64,000 nt of DNA, taken from NCBI RefSeq assembly GCF_031886125.1, contig NZ_CP119391.1:2542001-2606000 (forward strand). The letters run 5' to 3'. Positions 1-10,390 of the stretch are shown piece by piece. This DNA is from Halomonas piscis. Its GTDB lineage: Bacteria > Pseudomonadota > Gammaproteobacteria > Pseudomonadales > Halomonadaceae. Under the pieces are notes generated by a model. The model did not search any database, was not told where the DNA came from, and saw only the letters and a program-made list of their open reading frames with translations. Every line of letters begins with the position of its first letter. Position 1 is the first letter of the stretch. The position numbers and the translations under genes were made by a program.

Positions 1-317
1 ACCGCGCGCTGATCCTCGGCAACGGCAGGCGGCTGGCGCTGGGAAACATGGAGACGCTGCGCCGGGAGGCGGCGCTGCCGCTGGTCATCCGGGTGCGTGG
101 CCGCCTTGCCGACAGCGACTGGCAGGCGCTGAGCAACCAGCCGGGGCACACGCTGCTGGCCCGGGACGACGCCGGTGCCACGCTCGCGGTGCCCGAAGCG
201 GCCAAGCTCGACACCCTGCGCCGGCTCACCGGCACGGCGGGCGTCATCGACCTCGGCGTGGAGCCGCCGACCCTTGAGCACCTGTATCAGCATTTTTCCC
301 GGGGAGCCCATCAATGA
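1..317 (+). CDS. nosF: NosF, copper ABC transporter ATPase (C-terminal part)
   Basis: The reading frame is open from the window edge (codons from base 3) to the stop at 317, so only the last ~104 residues are seen. The visible part has the end of an ABC ATPase (LILGNGRRLALGNMETLRRE) followed by the C-terminal extension usual in NosF; the Walker motifs lie upstream of the window. NosF is the ATPase partner of NosY and supplies a sulfur species or copper for the CuZ site of N2O reductase. The identity rests largely on the neighbours: nosY starts at 314, overlapping the nosF stop by 4 bp, and nosL follows, the standard nosDFYL order. Confidence 0.85.
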   Translation, partial: RALILGNGRRLALGNMETLRREAALPLVIRVRGRLADSDWQALSNQPGHTLLARDDAGATLAVPEAAKLDTLRRLTGTAGVIDLGVEPPTLEHLYQHFSRGAHQ

Positions 318-1138
318 ACGCCATCATGATTATCGCCGGCAAGGAGTTCCGCGACGGCCTGCGCAACCGCTGGGTGCTTTCCATTACTCTGGTGCTTGCC
401 GTGCTCGCCGTGGGCATCGCCTGGGCAGGCGCGGCGGCCAGCGGCGGGCTCGGGTTTACCTCGCTTGCCAGCACTCTGGTCAGCCTGACCACGCTGGCGG
501 TATTTCTCATCCCGCTGATCGCCCTGCTGCTGGCCTTTGATGCCGTGGTCGGCGAGCGCGAAGCCGGCACCCTGCTGCTGCTGCTCACCTACCCCATCAG
601 CCGCTCGGCGCTGCTGCTGGGCAAGTTCTGCGGCCACGGGCTGATTCTCGGCGCGGCGACGACGCTGGGCTTTGGTATCGCCGGCATCACCATCGCGCTG
701 GGCGCCGACGGCGTGGCGCTGGGGGAGCTGGCCCGGGGCATGGGGCTATTGATTGTCAGCACCGTGCTGCTGGGCTGGATATTTATCGCCTTCGCCTATC
801 TGATCAGCGTGGGCGCGGCGGAGAAGCAGCGCGCTGCGGGCATGGCGCTGGGGGTGTGGTTTTTCTTCGTGCTGGTGTTTGATCTCGCGCTACTGGCGCT
901 GCTGGTCAGCGTCAAGCAGGGCGGCGACTGGCTGGCCTGGCTTTTGCTCCTGAACCCCACCGAATGCTTCAGGCTTTTGAATCTGGCGGGCTTTGCCGCC
1001 GCGCGCGAACACGCCGGCGTGACCGCCATTGCCGCCCCCGGCGCGTTTCATCCCGCCACCCTGGTGGCGCTACTGCTGGGCTGGGCGGCCCTGCCGCTGG
1101 GGCTGGCGCTGTGGCGCTTCCACCGCCGCGCCGCCTAA
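314..1138 (+). CDS. nosY: NosY, ABC-2 type permease for N2O reductase maturation
   Basis: A 274-residue integral membrane protein with about six hydrophobic segments, starting at residues ~22-45 and ending ~245-268, and the conserved region FDAVVGEREAGTLLLLLTYP at residues ~75-94 that marks ABC-2 permeases of the NosY type. Length matches the family (~275). It overlaps nosF by four bases, which suggests translational coupling, and it is followed by nosL after 27 bp (to the ATG at 1166). The expected role is the membrane half of the NosFY transporter that works with periplasmic NosD in assembling the copper sites of nitrous oxide reductase. Nothing appears truncated. Confidence 0.92.
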   Translation: MNAIMIIAGKEFRDGLRNRWVLSITLVLAVLAVGIAWAGAAASGGLGFTSLASTLVSLTTLAVFLIPLIALLLAFDAVVGEREAGTLLLLLTYPISRSALLLGKFCGHGLILGAATTLGFGIAGITIALGADGVALGELARGMGLLIVSTVLLGWIFIAFAYLISVGAAEKQRAAGMALGVWFFFVLVFDLALLALLVSVKQGGDWLAWLLLLNPTECFRLLNLAGFAAAREHAGVTAIAAPGAFHPATLVALLLGWAALPLGLALWRFHRRAA

Positions 1139-1165
1139 GCTTTATTATTCCTGGGGGAGATGCCC

Positions 1166-1690
1166 ATGCAACGTCTGTCACGCTACCTCGTTCTAGCCGG
1201 GCTTTTGGCCGCCGCCCTGGTGCTTGGCGGCTGCGGAGACTCTGCACCGAAGCCGCTCGCCGAGGCCGACCCCATCGCCTCGGGAGACAGCTGCCACGTC
1301 TGCGGCATGACCATCACCAACCACCCTGGCCCCAAGGGTGAGGCCTTCATGGGCCGCAATGAGGCCCCGCTCAAGTTCTGCTCCACCGCCGAGCTCTTCA
1401 CCTTTTTGCGCCAGCCGGAGAACGAGGCGCAGCTGTCCCACGCCTACGTCCACGACATGGGCGCCACCGGCTGGGAAAGCCCCGATGACGACGCCTTCAT
1501 CCGCGCCGACGAGGCCGTCTACGTCGTCGGCCACGATCGCCGCGGCAGCATGGGCCATACCCTTGCGCCCTTTGCCGACAACAGCGCCGCCGAGGCCTTT
1601 ATCGAAGACCACGGCGGCCAAATCGTTGCCTTTGACGACATTACCCTTGAGCGATTGGCCAACCTCGGCACAAGCGGTATGAAGCATTGA
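1166..1690 (+). CDS. nosL: NosL, copper-chaperone lipoprotein of N2O reductase
   Basis: A 174-residue outer-membrane-type lipoprotein: signal peptide ending in a lipobox LVLGGC (lipidated Cys23) and the copper-binding motif CHVCGM at residues 43-48, followed by the NosL fold. NosL delivers Cu(I) to apo N2O reductase. An in-frame ATG also exists at 1160, but the Shine-Dalgarno run GGGGGAG (1153-1159) touches that codon and is correctly spaced (6 bp) from the ATG at 1166, so I choose 1166. It closes the nosFYL unit; the REP-like repeat array begins about 65 bp downstream. Confidence 0.93.
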   Translation: MQRLSRYLVLAGLLAAALVLGGCGDSAPKPLAEADPIASGDSCHVCGMTITNHPGPKGEAFMGRNEAPLKFCSTAELFTFLRQPENEAQLSHAYVHDMGATGWESPDDDAFIRADEAVYVVGHDRRGSMGHTLAPFADNSAAEAFIEDHGGQIVAFDDITLERLANLGTSGMKH

Positions 1691-1754
1691 CATGGCAAGG
1701 CTTTGTAAGAGACCTGCCGGAGTTCCGGTGGGGATGCCGTCGCGCAGCAGAGCT

Positions 1755-2243
1755 GCCCTCCTACAATAGATCCGGGGCAACTCGCAGGAGGCCGGCTATG
1801 CCGGGCGATGCAGGCCGTAGGCCTGCCGAGGATTGTGCCAATGCCACCCACCCCAGGCGCCTGGCGGCGCCGTCGCGCAATAAATTGCCCTCCTACAGCG
1901 GCCTGACGCACAAGGGGCTTGTAGGAGGCCGGCTGAGCCGGGCGATGCAGGCAGCAGGCCTGCCGAGGATCGTGCCAATGCCACCCACCCCAGGCGCCTG
2001 GCGGCGCCGTCGCGCAATAAATTGCCCTCCTACAGCGGCCTGACGCACAAGGGGCTTGTAGGAGGCCGGCTGTGCCGGGCGATGCAGGCCGTAGGCCTGC
2101 CGAGGATTGTGCCAATGCCACCTACCCCAGGCGCCTGGCGGCGCCGTCGCGCAATAAATTGCCCTCCTACAGCGGCCTGACGCACAAGGGGCTTGTAGGA
2201 GGCCGGCTATGCCGGGCGATGCAGGCCGCAGGCCTGCCCGAAC
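1755..2243. repeat. Tandem ~137-bp REP-like repeats, about 3.6 units
   Basis: Units begin with GCCCTCCTAC at 1755, 1887, 2024 and 2161, giving periods of 132, 137 and 137 bp; the last unit is partial and runs to the end of the next gene. Within each unit the arms CCTCCTAC and GTAGGAGG form an inverted pair, followed by GGCCGGCT-type and GGCGCCTGGCGGCGCC palindromes. This resembles the REP/BIME palindromes of pseudomonads and related bacteria. Weak open frames cross it, but they only reflect the repeat and I call no gene here. It could act as a transcription terminator or mRNA stabiliser between nosL and the converging gene at 2244-2639. Confidence 0.9.
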
Positions 2244-2639
2244 CTAGCCGTTCAGGCTCAGCGCCTCACCGTTTTTGTCGAAGGCGATAAAGGAGCCGAC
2301 GTTGCCCGTCTGCAGCGACTCGGTCATTTTGGTCAGCTGAAGCTGAATCTCGTCGTCGTCCCCGGGGTCGTCCATGGCGGCGACAAAGAACAGGTCCCAC
2401 TCGGCGCCGATCTGCTGCGCCTCTTTCACCAGCGCGCCCATGTCTTCAAGTTCGTCTGGGGTCTTGTCGGCGCAGACCGTGGGCGCCAGCACGCCGCCCT
2501 CGCCTTCGTCAAAGCGGCGACGCTGCTCGTCGTCGGGATAGTCCGGCAGCTCCGCCCTGGCAAACACCAGCAGCAGCCGCTGGGGACGATGCTGGCTACG
2601 CGCCTCGCTGAGAAGGTCGTTAAAGTGGGAGATGGCCAT
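2244..2639 (-). CDS. Conserved small acidic protein, function unknown
   Basis: A 131-residue soluble, acidic protein starting MAISHFNDLLSEA. The frame extends upstream, but the Shine-Dalgarno AGAGGTT sits just before the ATG at 2639, so I choose that start. It resembles small proteobacterial proteins with a core like RLLLVFARAELP and a segment CADKTPDEL, which some genomes annotate, without good reason, as a ribonucleotide reductase subunit. No catalytic motif, membrane segment or signal peptide is seen. It lies downstream of nirN on the same strand with an 86-bp gap and converges on nosL across the REP array, so it may or may not belong to the nir transcript. Confidence 0.75.
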   Translation of the reverse strand: MAISHFNDLLSEARSQHRPQRLLLVFARAELPDYPDDEQRRRFDEGEGGVLAPTVCADKTPDELEDMGALVKEAQQIGAEWDLFFVAAMDDPGDDDEIQLQLTKMTESLQTGNVGSFIAFDKNGEALSLNG

Positions 2640-2725
2640 AGCGAGAACCTCTTGTGGATAGATGGCGGTCCGGCCAGTATAAACCGCCAAAGCGAGCCGG
2701 GCCTACCGCCCGTCCAGCCATACCG

Positions 2726-4285
2726 TCAGTGGCTGGTGCCTTCTTCGTAGCGCGTCTTGTTCCACACATTGTACTTGCCCGAGGGCTTGCTCATGGGAAT
2801 GCGCCGAAGCTCCTCCAGGCTGTCGCCGTCGTAGACGATCACCGCGCCGTCGTCCTCCCAGATGCTCAGCAAAAGCTTCTTGCCGTCGCGGTCAAACTCC
2901 ACGTGGGCCGCGGTCTTGCCCGGCTCCGGCGTAAGCGTTTCGACGATCTCAAGGCTCTGCTTGTCGATGACGTGCACCCGATCGCGGTTGGGGCCAAAGA
3001 ACACGTCCACCCAAGCGTAGGGCGAATTTTCGTGGCTGCGCATGAAAAAGCCCGGGCCGTCGGTTTCCAGGGTCTTGATCCGCTCCCAGCTTTCCATGTC
3101 GATGATCGACACCTCGGCCCGGCTCAGATGCGGCAGCGCCATCACCCGCCGGCCGCCCTGCTTCCAGGTAATACCCGACCCCAGGTGCGGCATGCCTTCC
3201 AGCGGCAAGTCGGCCACCTTTTCCCCGCTGTCCAGATTGACCACCATGCCGCCCTGCCCGCCCCGGGAGGCGCCGATGACGTGCTCATAGCCCGGGTCGA
3301 AAAAGAAGTCGTCGAGGTAGTCCGGCACCGCGATGCGGCGCACCTTGAAGCTCTCCCGCGACGGATCCCGGCTCGGCGCCAGCGGGGTTTTCATGTGGCC
3401 GGTGGATACCACCGGCTCGGTGGGCAGCGGCCAGGGGATTTCCCAGACCTCTTTTATATCCTTGAGCGCGGCGATAAAGCTCCCTCGGGGCGGGGCGGCG
3501 TATACCGCGCTGACCCGTGAGCTTTCGCCCGCCGCGTTTTCCACCGGGTAGACCTTCATCAGGTCGAGATTATGGGCGTCGAACAGCGCCAGGCTGTGGG
3601 GCAGATAGTTGGCTGCCATGACGTAGCGGCCGTCGGCGGAGACGGCGATGTTGCGCATGTTGATGCCCGCACGCACCTCGGCCACCACCTCAAGGTTGTA
3701 GAGGTCGTACTTGGTGATCCAGCCGTCCCGGGAGCCGAAGAACACGTAGCGCCCGTCCGGGGTGTACTTGGGCCCGCCGTGGAGCGCGTAGCGGGTTTCG
3801 AAGCGGTGGATGCGCTCGAAGCTGTCGCCGTCGAGCAGGCTGGCGTGGTGGTCGCCGGTTTCCACCACGATAAAGAGATTGAGCGGGTCGGCGTCAAAAA
3901 GCGGCGTGTCGGGCAGGCTGCCGTCGGGATGAAATACCCGGTGGCTCTCGCCAATCTCCGCCTCGCCCCAGCGCGGCTCGGTCTCCGGCGGGCGATAGAG
4001 CCACCGGGCAAGCGCCTCGATATCCCCTTCGTCGAGCGTTTCGCCGAAGGCGGGCATCTGGCTTGCCGGGCGGCTGTTGGCGATGACGTCTACCGCGGCA
4101 TCGGGCTTGAGCCGGGACAGATTCCCCGGCAATAGCGCCGGGCCAATGCCGCCAAGCCTGGCCTCGCCGTGGCAGCTGGCGCAGTGAGTCTGATAGAGCT
4201 CGGCGGTGTCGTCTGCGCCCAGCGCCAACGCTGGGCTAGCGGCCATCAGCACCAGCGGGGCAAGCGCGTGGCAGAGTCGTTTCAT
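2726..4285 (-). CDS. nirN: NirN, heme d1 dehydrogenase, cytochrome cd1-like
   Basis: 519 residues: a signal peptide (MKRLCHALAPLVLMAASPAL), a c-type heme domain with CASCH at residues 35-39, and a C-terminal eight-bladed heme d1-type propeller related to NirS. NirN catalyses the last step of heme d1 synthesis in the periplasm, oxidising dihydro-heme d1 and helping load it into NirS. The open frame continues upstream to 4723, but that part lies inside nirE; the ATG at 4285 overlaps the nirE stop as ATGA and is followed by a proper signal peptide. It is the last gene of the nirS-nirN unit. NirS itself and NirF are both present elsewhere, which supports NirN for this one. Confidence 0.93.
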   Translation of the reverse strand: MKRLCHALAPLVLMAASPALALGADDTAELYQTHCASCHGEARLGGIGPALLPGNLSRLKPDAAVDVIANSRPASQMPAFGETLDEGDIEALARWLYRPPETEPRWGEAEIGESHRVFHPDGSLPDTPLFDADPLNLFIVVETGDHHASLLDGDSFERIHRFETRYALHGGPKYTPDGRYVFFGSRDGWITKYDLYNLEVVAEVRAGINMRNIAVSADGRYVMAANYLPHSLALFDAHNLDLMKVYPVENAAGESSRVSAVYAAPPRGSFIAALKDIKEVWEIPWPLPTEPVVSTGHMKTPLAPSRDPSRESFKVRRIAVPDYLDDFFFDPGYEHVIGASRGGQGGMVVNLDSGEKVADLPLEGMPHLGSGITWKQGGRRVMALPHLSRAEVSIIDMESWERIKTLETDGPGFFMRSHENSPYAWVDVFFGPNRDRVHVIDKQSLEIVETLTPEPGKTAAHVEFDRDGKKLLLSIWEDDGAVIVYDGDSLEELRRIPMSKPSGKYNVWNKTRYEEGTSH

Positions 4286-5133
4286 AGCGCGACTTTCTCC
4301 CGGTAGGCAGATGCCAGCGCGGGGAGTGCGGCGGGAACGGGCGCCTCGACCTGGGCCGGCATCAGCGTATTGGCCAGGGCCACGACTTCGCCCACCACCA
4401 TCATGGTGGGCGGGGTCAGCCGCTCGCGCTCGATGACGCGCGTCATCTCGCCAAGGCAGGTGATGACTCGGCGCTGCGCGGGCGTGGTGCCGCGTTCCAC
4501 CAGCGCCACCGGGTGGGAGGCCGAAAGCCCGGCGGCCATGAGCTCGCGGCTGATCAGCGCGGCGTTGGACAGCCCCATGTAAAACACCGAGGTGTGGCGC
4601 GGGGTCGCCAGCGCCTGCCAGTCCAGCGCCAGCTCGCCGTCGCTTTTGCAGTGGCCGGTAACGAAGGTCACGCTCTGGGCGTAGTCGCGGTGGGTGAGCG
4701 GAAAACCGGCGTAGGCCGCGCATCCCTGGGCCGAGGTGATCCCCGGCACGGCGTGAAAGCCGATGCCGTTTGCCACCAGCGTTTCGGCCTCCTCGCCGCC
4801 GCGGCCGAAAATGTAAGGGTCGCCGCCCTTGAGCCTCACCACGCGCCGGTTTTCCCGGGCAAGGCGCACCAGCAGGGCGTTGGTCTCGTCCTGGCTCAGG
4901 GCGTGGCAGCGCGAGGCCTTGCCCACGTAAAAGCGCTCCACGTTGGCACCGGCCAGCGCCAGCACTTCGGCGGACACCAAGCGGTCGAACACCAGGCAGT
5001 CGGCCTGCTCGATCAGCGCCAGCGCCTTGAGCGTCAACAGCCCCGGGTCCCCCGGGCCGGCGCCGACGATGGCCACTTCGCCGGGGGCAAGCGCTGCCCC
5101 GGCCACGTCATACACAACGCGATGTAGCGACAT
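4282..5133 (-). CDS. nirE: NirE, uroporphyrinogen-III C-methyltransferase
   Basis: A 283-residue SUMT/CobA-type enzyme that methylates uroporphyrinogen III with S-adenosylmethionine to precorrin-2, the first committed step towards siroheme and heme d1. The N-terminal glycine-rich motif VGAGPGDPGLLTLKA (from residue ~23), LKGGDPYIFGRGGEE and the region VPGITSAQG are classical for the family. It has only the methyltransferase domain, without the CysG dehydrogenase part. The start is preceded by AAGGAG. It lies between nirJ (27 bp upstream) and nirN (4-bp overlap), which makes it the heme d1-dedicated copy. Confidence 0.93.
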   Translation of the reverse strand: MSLHRVVYDVAGAALAPGEVAIVGAGPGDPGLLTLKALALIEQADCLVFDRLVSAEVLALAGANVERFYVGKASRCHALSQDETNALLVRLARENRRVVRLKGGDPYIFGRGGEEAETLVANGIGFHAVPGITSAQGCAAYAGFPLTHRDYAQSVTFVTGHCKSDGELALDWQALATPRHTSVFYMGLSNAALISRELMAAGLSASHPVALVERGTTPAQRRVITCLGEMTRVIERERLTPPTMMVVGEVVALANTLMPAQVEAPVPAALPALASAYREKVAL

Positions 5134-5160
5134 GACATCACTCCTTGAACGCCAGCGGCG

Positions 5161-6363
5161 CTAAAAGATTTCCACGGCCTGGATCGGGGCAAAGGGCGCG
5201 TGAAGCTTCCGGTCCGGCGCCTCTGCCAGGCCGATTTCGGCGTTGGTGAGATAGCAGCCGGGATCCTCTTCCCAGGGGTCGCCGGTGACCTTCCATGCCC
5301 GCACCCGGGTATTGCCGTTGCAGATGGGCAGATACTGGCATTCGCCGCAGCGCCCCTTGACCGGGCGCGGCCGCTGGCGAAAACCAAGCATCAGCGGATC
5401 CCGAGTGTCGCGCCAGATCTCGGAGAACGGACGGTCGCGCACGTTGCCCAGGTGGTGATCCCACCAGAAAGTGTCCGGGTGGACGTTGCCGAGGTTGTCG
5501 ATGTTGGCGATGTGTTCGCCGGAGGCGTTGCCGCCCCAGTTGGTCAACCGCTCGGTCAGCGCCGGCACCTGGTCGGGAAAGTGCTCCCGGGCCCACATGA
5601 GCAGAAACGGGCCGTCGGCGTCGTTGTTGCCGGTAACGTATTCGCGCACCACGCCGCGGGCAAGCTCGTCGCGGCAGTGATCGAACAGCTGGGTCATCGC
5701 CGCCCGGGTCATTTCGTGCCAGGCGTCGTTCTTGCTGTGGCGCCGGCCGCGCCCGCCGTAGTTGAGGTGGGAAAGATAGAACTTGTCGACGTCGTGGTAG
5801 TCGATCAGCTCGAGGATATCGCCCAGCTGGTCGGCATTTTCCCGGGTCAGGGTAAAGCGCAGCCCCACCTTGATGCCGCGCTCCTTGCACAGCTTGACCG
5901 CGTGCATGGACTCGCGAAACGCCCCCTTTCGCTGGCGAATCGCGTCGTGGGTGGCTTCCAGACCGTCGATGCTGATGCCCACGTAGTCATAGCCCACCTC
6001 GGCAATCTCGTCGATGTTGTCTTCGGTAATCAGCGTGCCGTTGGTGGAAAGCCCCGTGTAGATGCCAAGCTCGCGCGCCCGGCGGGAAAGTTCGAAAATA
6101 TCCGGGCGCATCAGGGGCTCGCCGCCGGAGAGAATCAGCGCCGGGACGTGAAACGCCTTGAGATCGTCGAGCACCGCGTGCGCCTCGGCGGTATCGAGCT
6201 CCCCGGCGAAGTCGATATCCGCCGAGGTGGTGTAGCAGTGCTTGCAGGTCAGGTTGCAGCGGCGAATCAGGTTCCAGATCACCACCGGCCCCTTGGGCTT
6301 GCGCACCGGCGGCACCGGAGCCGGCGCCATCAGCGACTGGATATAGCGTGTTACACGAAACAT
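5161..6363 (-). CDS. nirJ: NirJ, radical SAM enzyme of heme d1 biosynthesis
   Basis: 400 residues with the radical-SAM cluster motif CNLTCKHC (Cys36, Cys40, Cys43), the GGEP motif at residues ~79-82 and a C-terminal cysteine-rich SPASM-like segment CGECQYLPIC. NirJ removes the two propionate chains of 12,18-didecarboxysiroheme and introduces the oxo groups that give heme d1. Length fits the family (~390-400). The start ATG has GGGGGAG seven bases upstream. The gene follows nirH by 14 bp in the nir operon. Confidence 0.95.
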   Translation of the reverse strand: MFRVTRYIQSLMAPAPVPPVRKPKGPVVIWNLIRRCNLTCKHCYTTSADIDFAGELDTAEAHAVLDDLKAFHVPALILSGGEPLMRPDIFELSRRARELGIYTGLSTNGTLITEDNIDEIAEVGYDYVGISIDGLEATHDAIRQRKGAFRESMHAVKLCKERGIKVGLRFTLTRENADQLGDILELIDYHDVDKFYLSHLNYGGRGRRHSKNDAWHEMTRAAMTQLFDHCRDELARGVVREYVTGNNDADGPFLLMWAREHFPDQVPALTERLTNWGGNASGEHIANIDNLGNVHPDTFWWDHHLGNVRDRPFSEIWRDTRDPLMLGFRQRPRPVKGRCGECQYLPICNGNTRVRAWKVTGDPWEEDPGCYLTNAEIGLAEAPDRKLHAPFAPIQAVEIF

Positions 6364-6377
6364 GGCGTCTCCCCCGC

Positions 6378-6923
6378 TTATGATTTGCCCGCGCCCGCCA
6401 GGCGCAGGCCGGTCTTTTTCAGAATTCGCGAGCTGTACAGAATGCGATAGCCGCGGCAGGCGCTGCCCAGCCGCAGGCGCAGGGCCTCGGCCTGGTGCTC
6501 CACCTCGTCACGGGTCTTGCCGTGGAGCATGGCAAAGAGGTTGTACGGCCAGTGCGGCAGATGCCGCGGCCGGCGGTAGCAGTGGCTGACGCCCTCTACG
6601 CCGGCGACTTCCCGGCCCAGGCGGTCGATGTCGTCGTCGTCCACGTCCCATACGCTCATGCCGTTGGCCACGTAGCCCAGCCGGTAGTGGTTGGGCACCG
6701 CGGCCACCCGGCGGATCACTCCGGCCCTGTGCATGGCCTGCATGCGGGAAAGCACCTCGGCGCCGCTCAGGCCCACCTGCTCGCCCACGGCGCGCCAGGG
6801 GTCGGGGTAAAGCGGCAGCCCCGCCTGGGTGGCCAGCACAATGGCGCGGTCCACGGCGTCCGGGGCAAAGGCCGGCATGGCCGCTACGCTGTCCGGCTCA
6901 GACCGGCAGATGGAGTCGCACAT
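6378..6923 (-). CDS. nirH: NirH, siroheme decarboxylase subunit (Lrp/AsnC-like)
   Basis: A 181-residue protein of the Lrp/AsnC-like family adapted as siroheme decarboxylase: N-terminal winged helix (residues ~28-80) and a C-terminal ligand domain with the conserved segment CYRRPRHLPHWPYNLFAMLHG. NirD, L, G and H together convert siroheme to 12,18-didecarboxysiroheme. A very strong Shine-Dalgarno (AAGGAGGAGGAG) precedes the ATG at 6923, so I use that start; it makes nirH overlap the end of nirG by 26 bp. Which of the paralogues is H or L is assigned by operon order (D-L-G-H) as in pseudomonads. Confidence 0.87.
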   Translation of the reverse strand: MCDSICRSEPDSVAAMPAFAPDAVDRAIVLATQAGLPLYPDPWRAVGEQVGLSGAEVLSRMQAMHRAGVIRRVAAVPNHYRLGYVANGMSVWDVDDDDIDRLGREVAGVEGVSHCYRRPRHLPHWPYNLFAMLHGKTRDEVEHQAEALRLRLGSACRGYRILYSSRILKKTGLRLAGAGKS

Positions 6924-7383
6924 GAAACTCCTCCTCCTTGGGCATGTTGTAGACGGCAAGGCCCGTGGCGGCTTCGATCTCGGCGATCACCTCGGCAATG
7001 CGTTTGGGCGTCTCGGTGGCGAGCACAAACCACATGTTCAGCGCGTGCTCCCGGCGATAGTTGTGGGCCACCTCGGGGAAGGCGTTGACCGCCCGGGTCA
7101 CGCGCTCGTAGTCGTCCTCGGGCACCCGGAGCGCGGCGAGGGTCAGCCCGCCGCCCAGCCGCTCGGCGTGATACATGGGGCCGAAGCGGCTGAGCACGCC
7201 GCTATCGCGCAGCTGTTCCAGCCGATACAGAAGCCGACCTTCGCCAATGCCAAGCTCCTCGGCGACTCGGGCAAAGGGCCGCTCGGCCAGCGGCAGGCCG
7301 TCCTGCAGACGGTTGATGATCGCGCGGTCGGTGGCGTCAAGCGCCACCGGCGCCTGACTGGCAGCGGTTCTGGCGGCGGTCAT
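6898..7383 (-). CDS. nirG: NirG, siroheme decarboxylase subunit
   Basis: 161 residues, Lrp/AsnC-like, belonging to the NirD/NirG subtype: winged helix with LQDGLPLAERPFARVAEELG and the C-terminal motif AHNYRREHALNMWFVLATET. The start ATG at 7383 overlaps the nirL stop as ATGA. The open frame continues further upstream, but that part lies inside nirL. The partner of NirH-type subunits in the siroheme decarboxylase complex. Its 3' end overlaps nirH, so translation of the four subunits is probably coupled. Confidence 0.87.
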   Translation of the reverse strand: MTAARTAASQAPVALDATDRAIINRLQDGLPLAERPFARVAEELGIGEGRLLYRLEQLRDSGVLSRFGPMYHAERLGGGLTLAALRVPEDDYERVTRAVNAFPEVAHNYRREHALNMWFVLATETPKRIAEVIAEIEAATGLAVYNMPKEEEFHVRLHLPV

Positions 7384-7871
7384 GTGGTTTCCTCCCGGGT
7401 GTAGCGGGCGCCATGCTGGCGGTAGGCGTGTTGGCTGAACAGCACCTGATGGGCGGTATTCGCCAGCGCCTGACGCTCGATGATGGCGCGAAGCTCGGCC
7501 AGCACGCGCTCCCGGCGCACGCCGTGAATCATGCAAAACAGGTTGTAGGGCCAGTCCGGCAGGCGGCGCGGGCGGCGGTAGCAAAGCGTTACCGCGGGCT
7601 CGGCGGCAAGAGCCCGGCCCACCTCGCTCACGCGCTTGTCGGCAATGTCCCACACCACCATGGCGTTGGCCGCCATGCCCAGCCGGCGGTGGCGCACCAC
7701 CAGGCCCATGCGCTTGATCAGCCCGTCGTCCTGCCAGCGCCGGGCGCAGGCCAGCGCCTCGTCTTCGCTCATGCCCGCCTGAGCGGCGAGCGTCTGCCAG
7801 GGGCGCGGCGTCAGCGGCAGGCCTTTCTCCAGCAGGCCGCGCAGCCGCCGCTCGGCGTCAGTCCGGCTCAT
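7380..7871 (-). CDS. nirL: NirL, siroheme decarboxylase subunit
   Basis: 163 residues, clearly paralogous to NirH: N-terminal winged helix and C-terminal CYRRPRRLPDWPYNLFCMIH. Together with NirD it forms one of the two Lrp-like pairs needed to decarboxylate the acetate chains of siroheme. It overlaps nirD upstream (ATGA at 7868-7871) and nirG downstream (ATGA at 7380-7383). In some organisms NirD and NirL are fused into one protein; here they are separate genes. Confidence 0.86.
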   Translation of the reverse strand: MSRTDAERRLRGLLEKGLPLTPRPWQTLAAQAGMSEDEALACARRWQDDGLIKRMGLVVRHRRLGMAANAMVVWDIADKRVSEVGRALAAEPAVTLCYRRPRRLPDWPYNLFCMIHGVRRERVLAELRAIIERQALANTAHQVLFSQHAYRQHGARYTREETT

Positions 7872-8419
7872 GCGCCCTCCGCGACGGCGTGACGGTCAAG
7901 CTCATCCCAGGGCAGCGGAAAGGCCAGGTCGATATGAAAGCTTTCCAGCATGGGCAGGCGCAAAACCGCGCGCCCGAGACGCTGCTCGAGCGCCTCGAGG
8001 CGGGCCTCGAGCTCGGCCTCGTCGGGCGCGGTCATCACGAACCAGAGATTGAACCCCCGGGCGGCGTCGCGCAGATAGTTGTGGTTGACGCCGGGCGCGC
8101 GGTTGATCTTCGCGGCCACGGCGTCGCGTTCGTCGTCATTGGCGGCCACCGCCGCGAGCAGGCTGGCGCCGGCTCGGGCGTGGTCGAATACCGGCCCCGC
8201 CCGGCTGATCACGCCCAGGGCGTGCAGCCGCGCAAGGCGGTTTAGAATCTCGTCTTCCGTGGTGTGCAGGCGCTCGGCTAGCGCACGGTAAGGCTCGGCT
8301 ACCACGGGCAGGCCGCGCTGATAGGTATCCAGCAGGCGGCGATCCAGGGCGTCGAGCTCGCCCGGATCAAGCTTGCCCGGACCGGGACGGCGCCTCTGAG
8401 CGTGCATTTGATTCGGCAT
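7868..8419 (-). CDS. nirD: NirD, siroheme decarboxylase subunit
   Basis: 183 residues, paralogue of NirG, with a slightly longer charged N-terminus (MPNQMHAQRRRPG) and then the winged helix and the segment NHNYLRDAARGFNLWFVMTA. Two ATG codons are possible (8419 and 8407); the purine-rich GAGAGGGAGAGAG upstream fits the first. It is the first heme d1 gene after nirS, separated by 93 bp. Its product acts with NirL, NirG and NirH in the cytoplasm on siroheme. Confidence 0.86.
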   Translation of the reverse strand: MPNQMHAQRRRPGPGKLDPGELDALDRRLLDTYQRGLPVVAEPYRALAERLHTTEDEILNRLARLHALGVISRAGPVFDHARAGASLLAAVAANDDERDAVAAKINRAPGVNHNYLRDAARGFNLWFVMTAPDEAELEARLEALEQRLGRAVLRLPMLESFHIDLAFPLPWDELDRHAVAEGA

Positions 8420-8512
8420 GAGCTCTCTCCCTCTCTTGCTTCATCCGGCGTCTGCCGGAGAGCCGGCCAGCAGTAAGCCCGCCGGCCGGTGTTACGGTCT
8501 TTGACTTGCGAG

Positions 8513-10252
<1,740 letters not shown>

Positions 10253-10390
10253 TCATGAGACTGACTGCGTCAGCAAACTGCGCGGTTTTCGTCAGGTTCC
10301 GATGCTTGTTGTTTTCTGGGTTCAGTGTGGCGCACAAAGGTGCCTTTCTCATGCCTGTTCGCGCGGTTTTCGCGCTTATCCGCCGTCTTT

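Noticed and set aside
1755..2243. CRISPR array
   Set aside because: The repeat unit is ~137 bp without unique spacers between short repeats, and no cas genes are nearby; the inverted arms fit REP-like sequences.
1687..2290. Arginine/proline-rich open frames across the repeats on both strands
   Set aside because: They follow the repeat period and have no ribosome-binding site or family resemblance.
4286..4723. N-terminal extension of NirN to a 665-residue protein
   Set aside because: This stretch lies inside nirE in another frame; the ATG at 4285 with a signal peptide and an ATGA overlap is a far better start.
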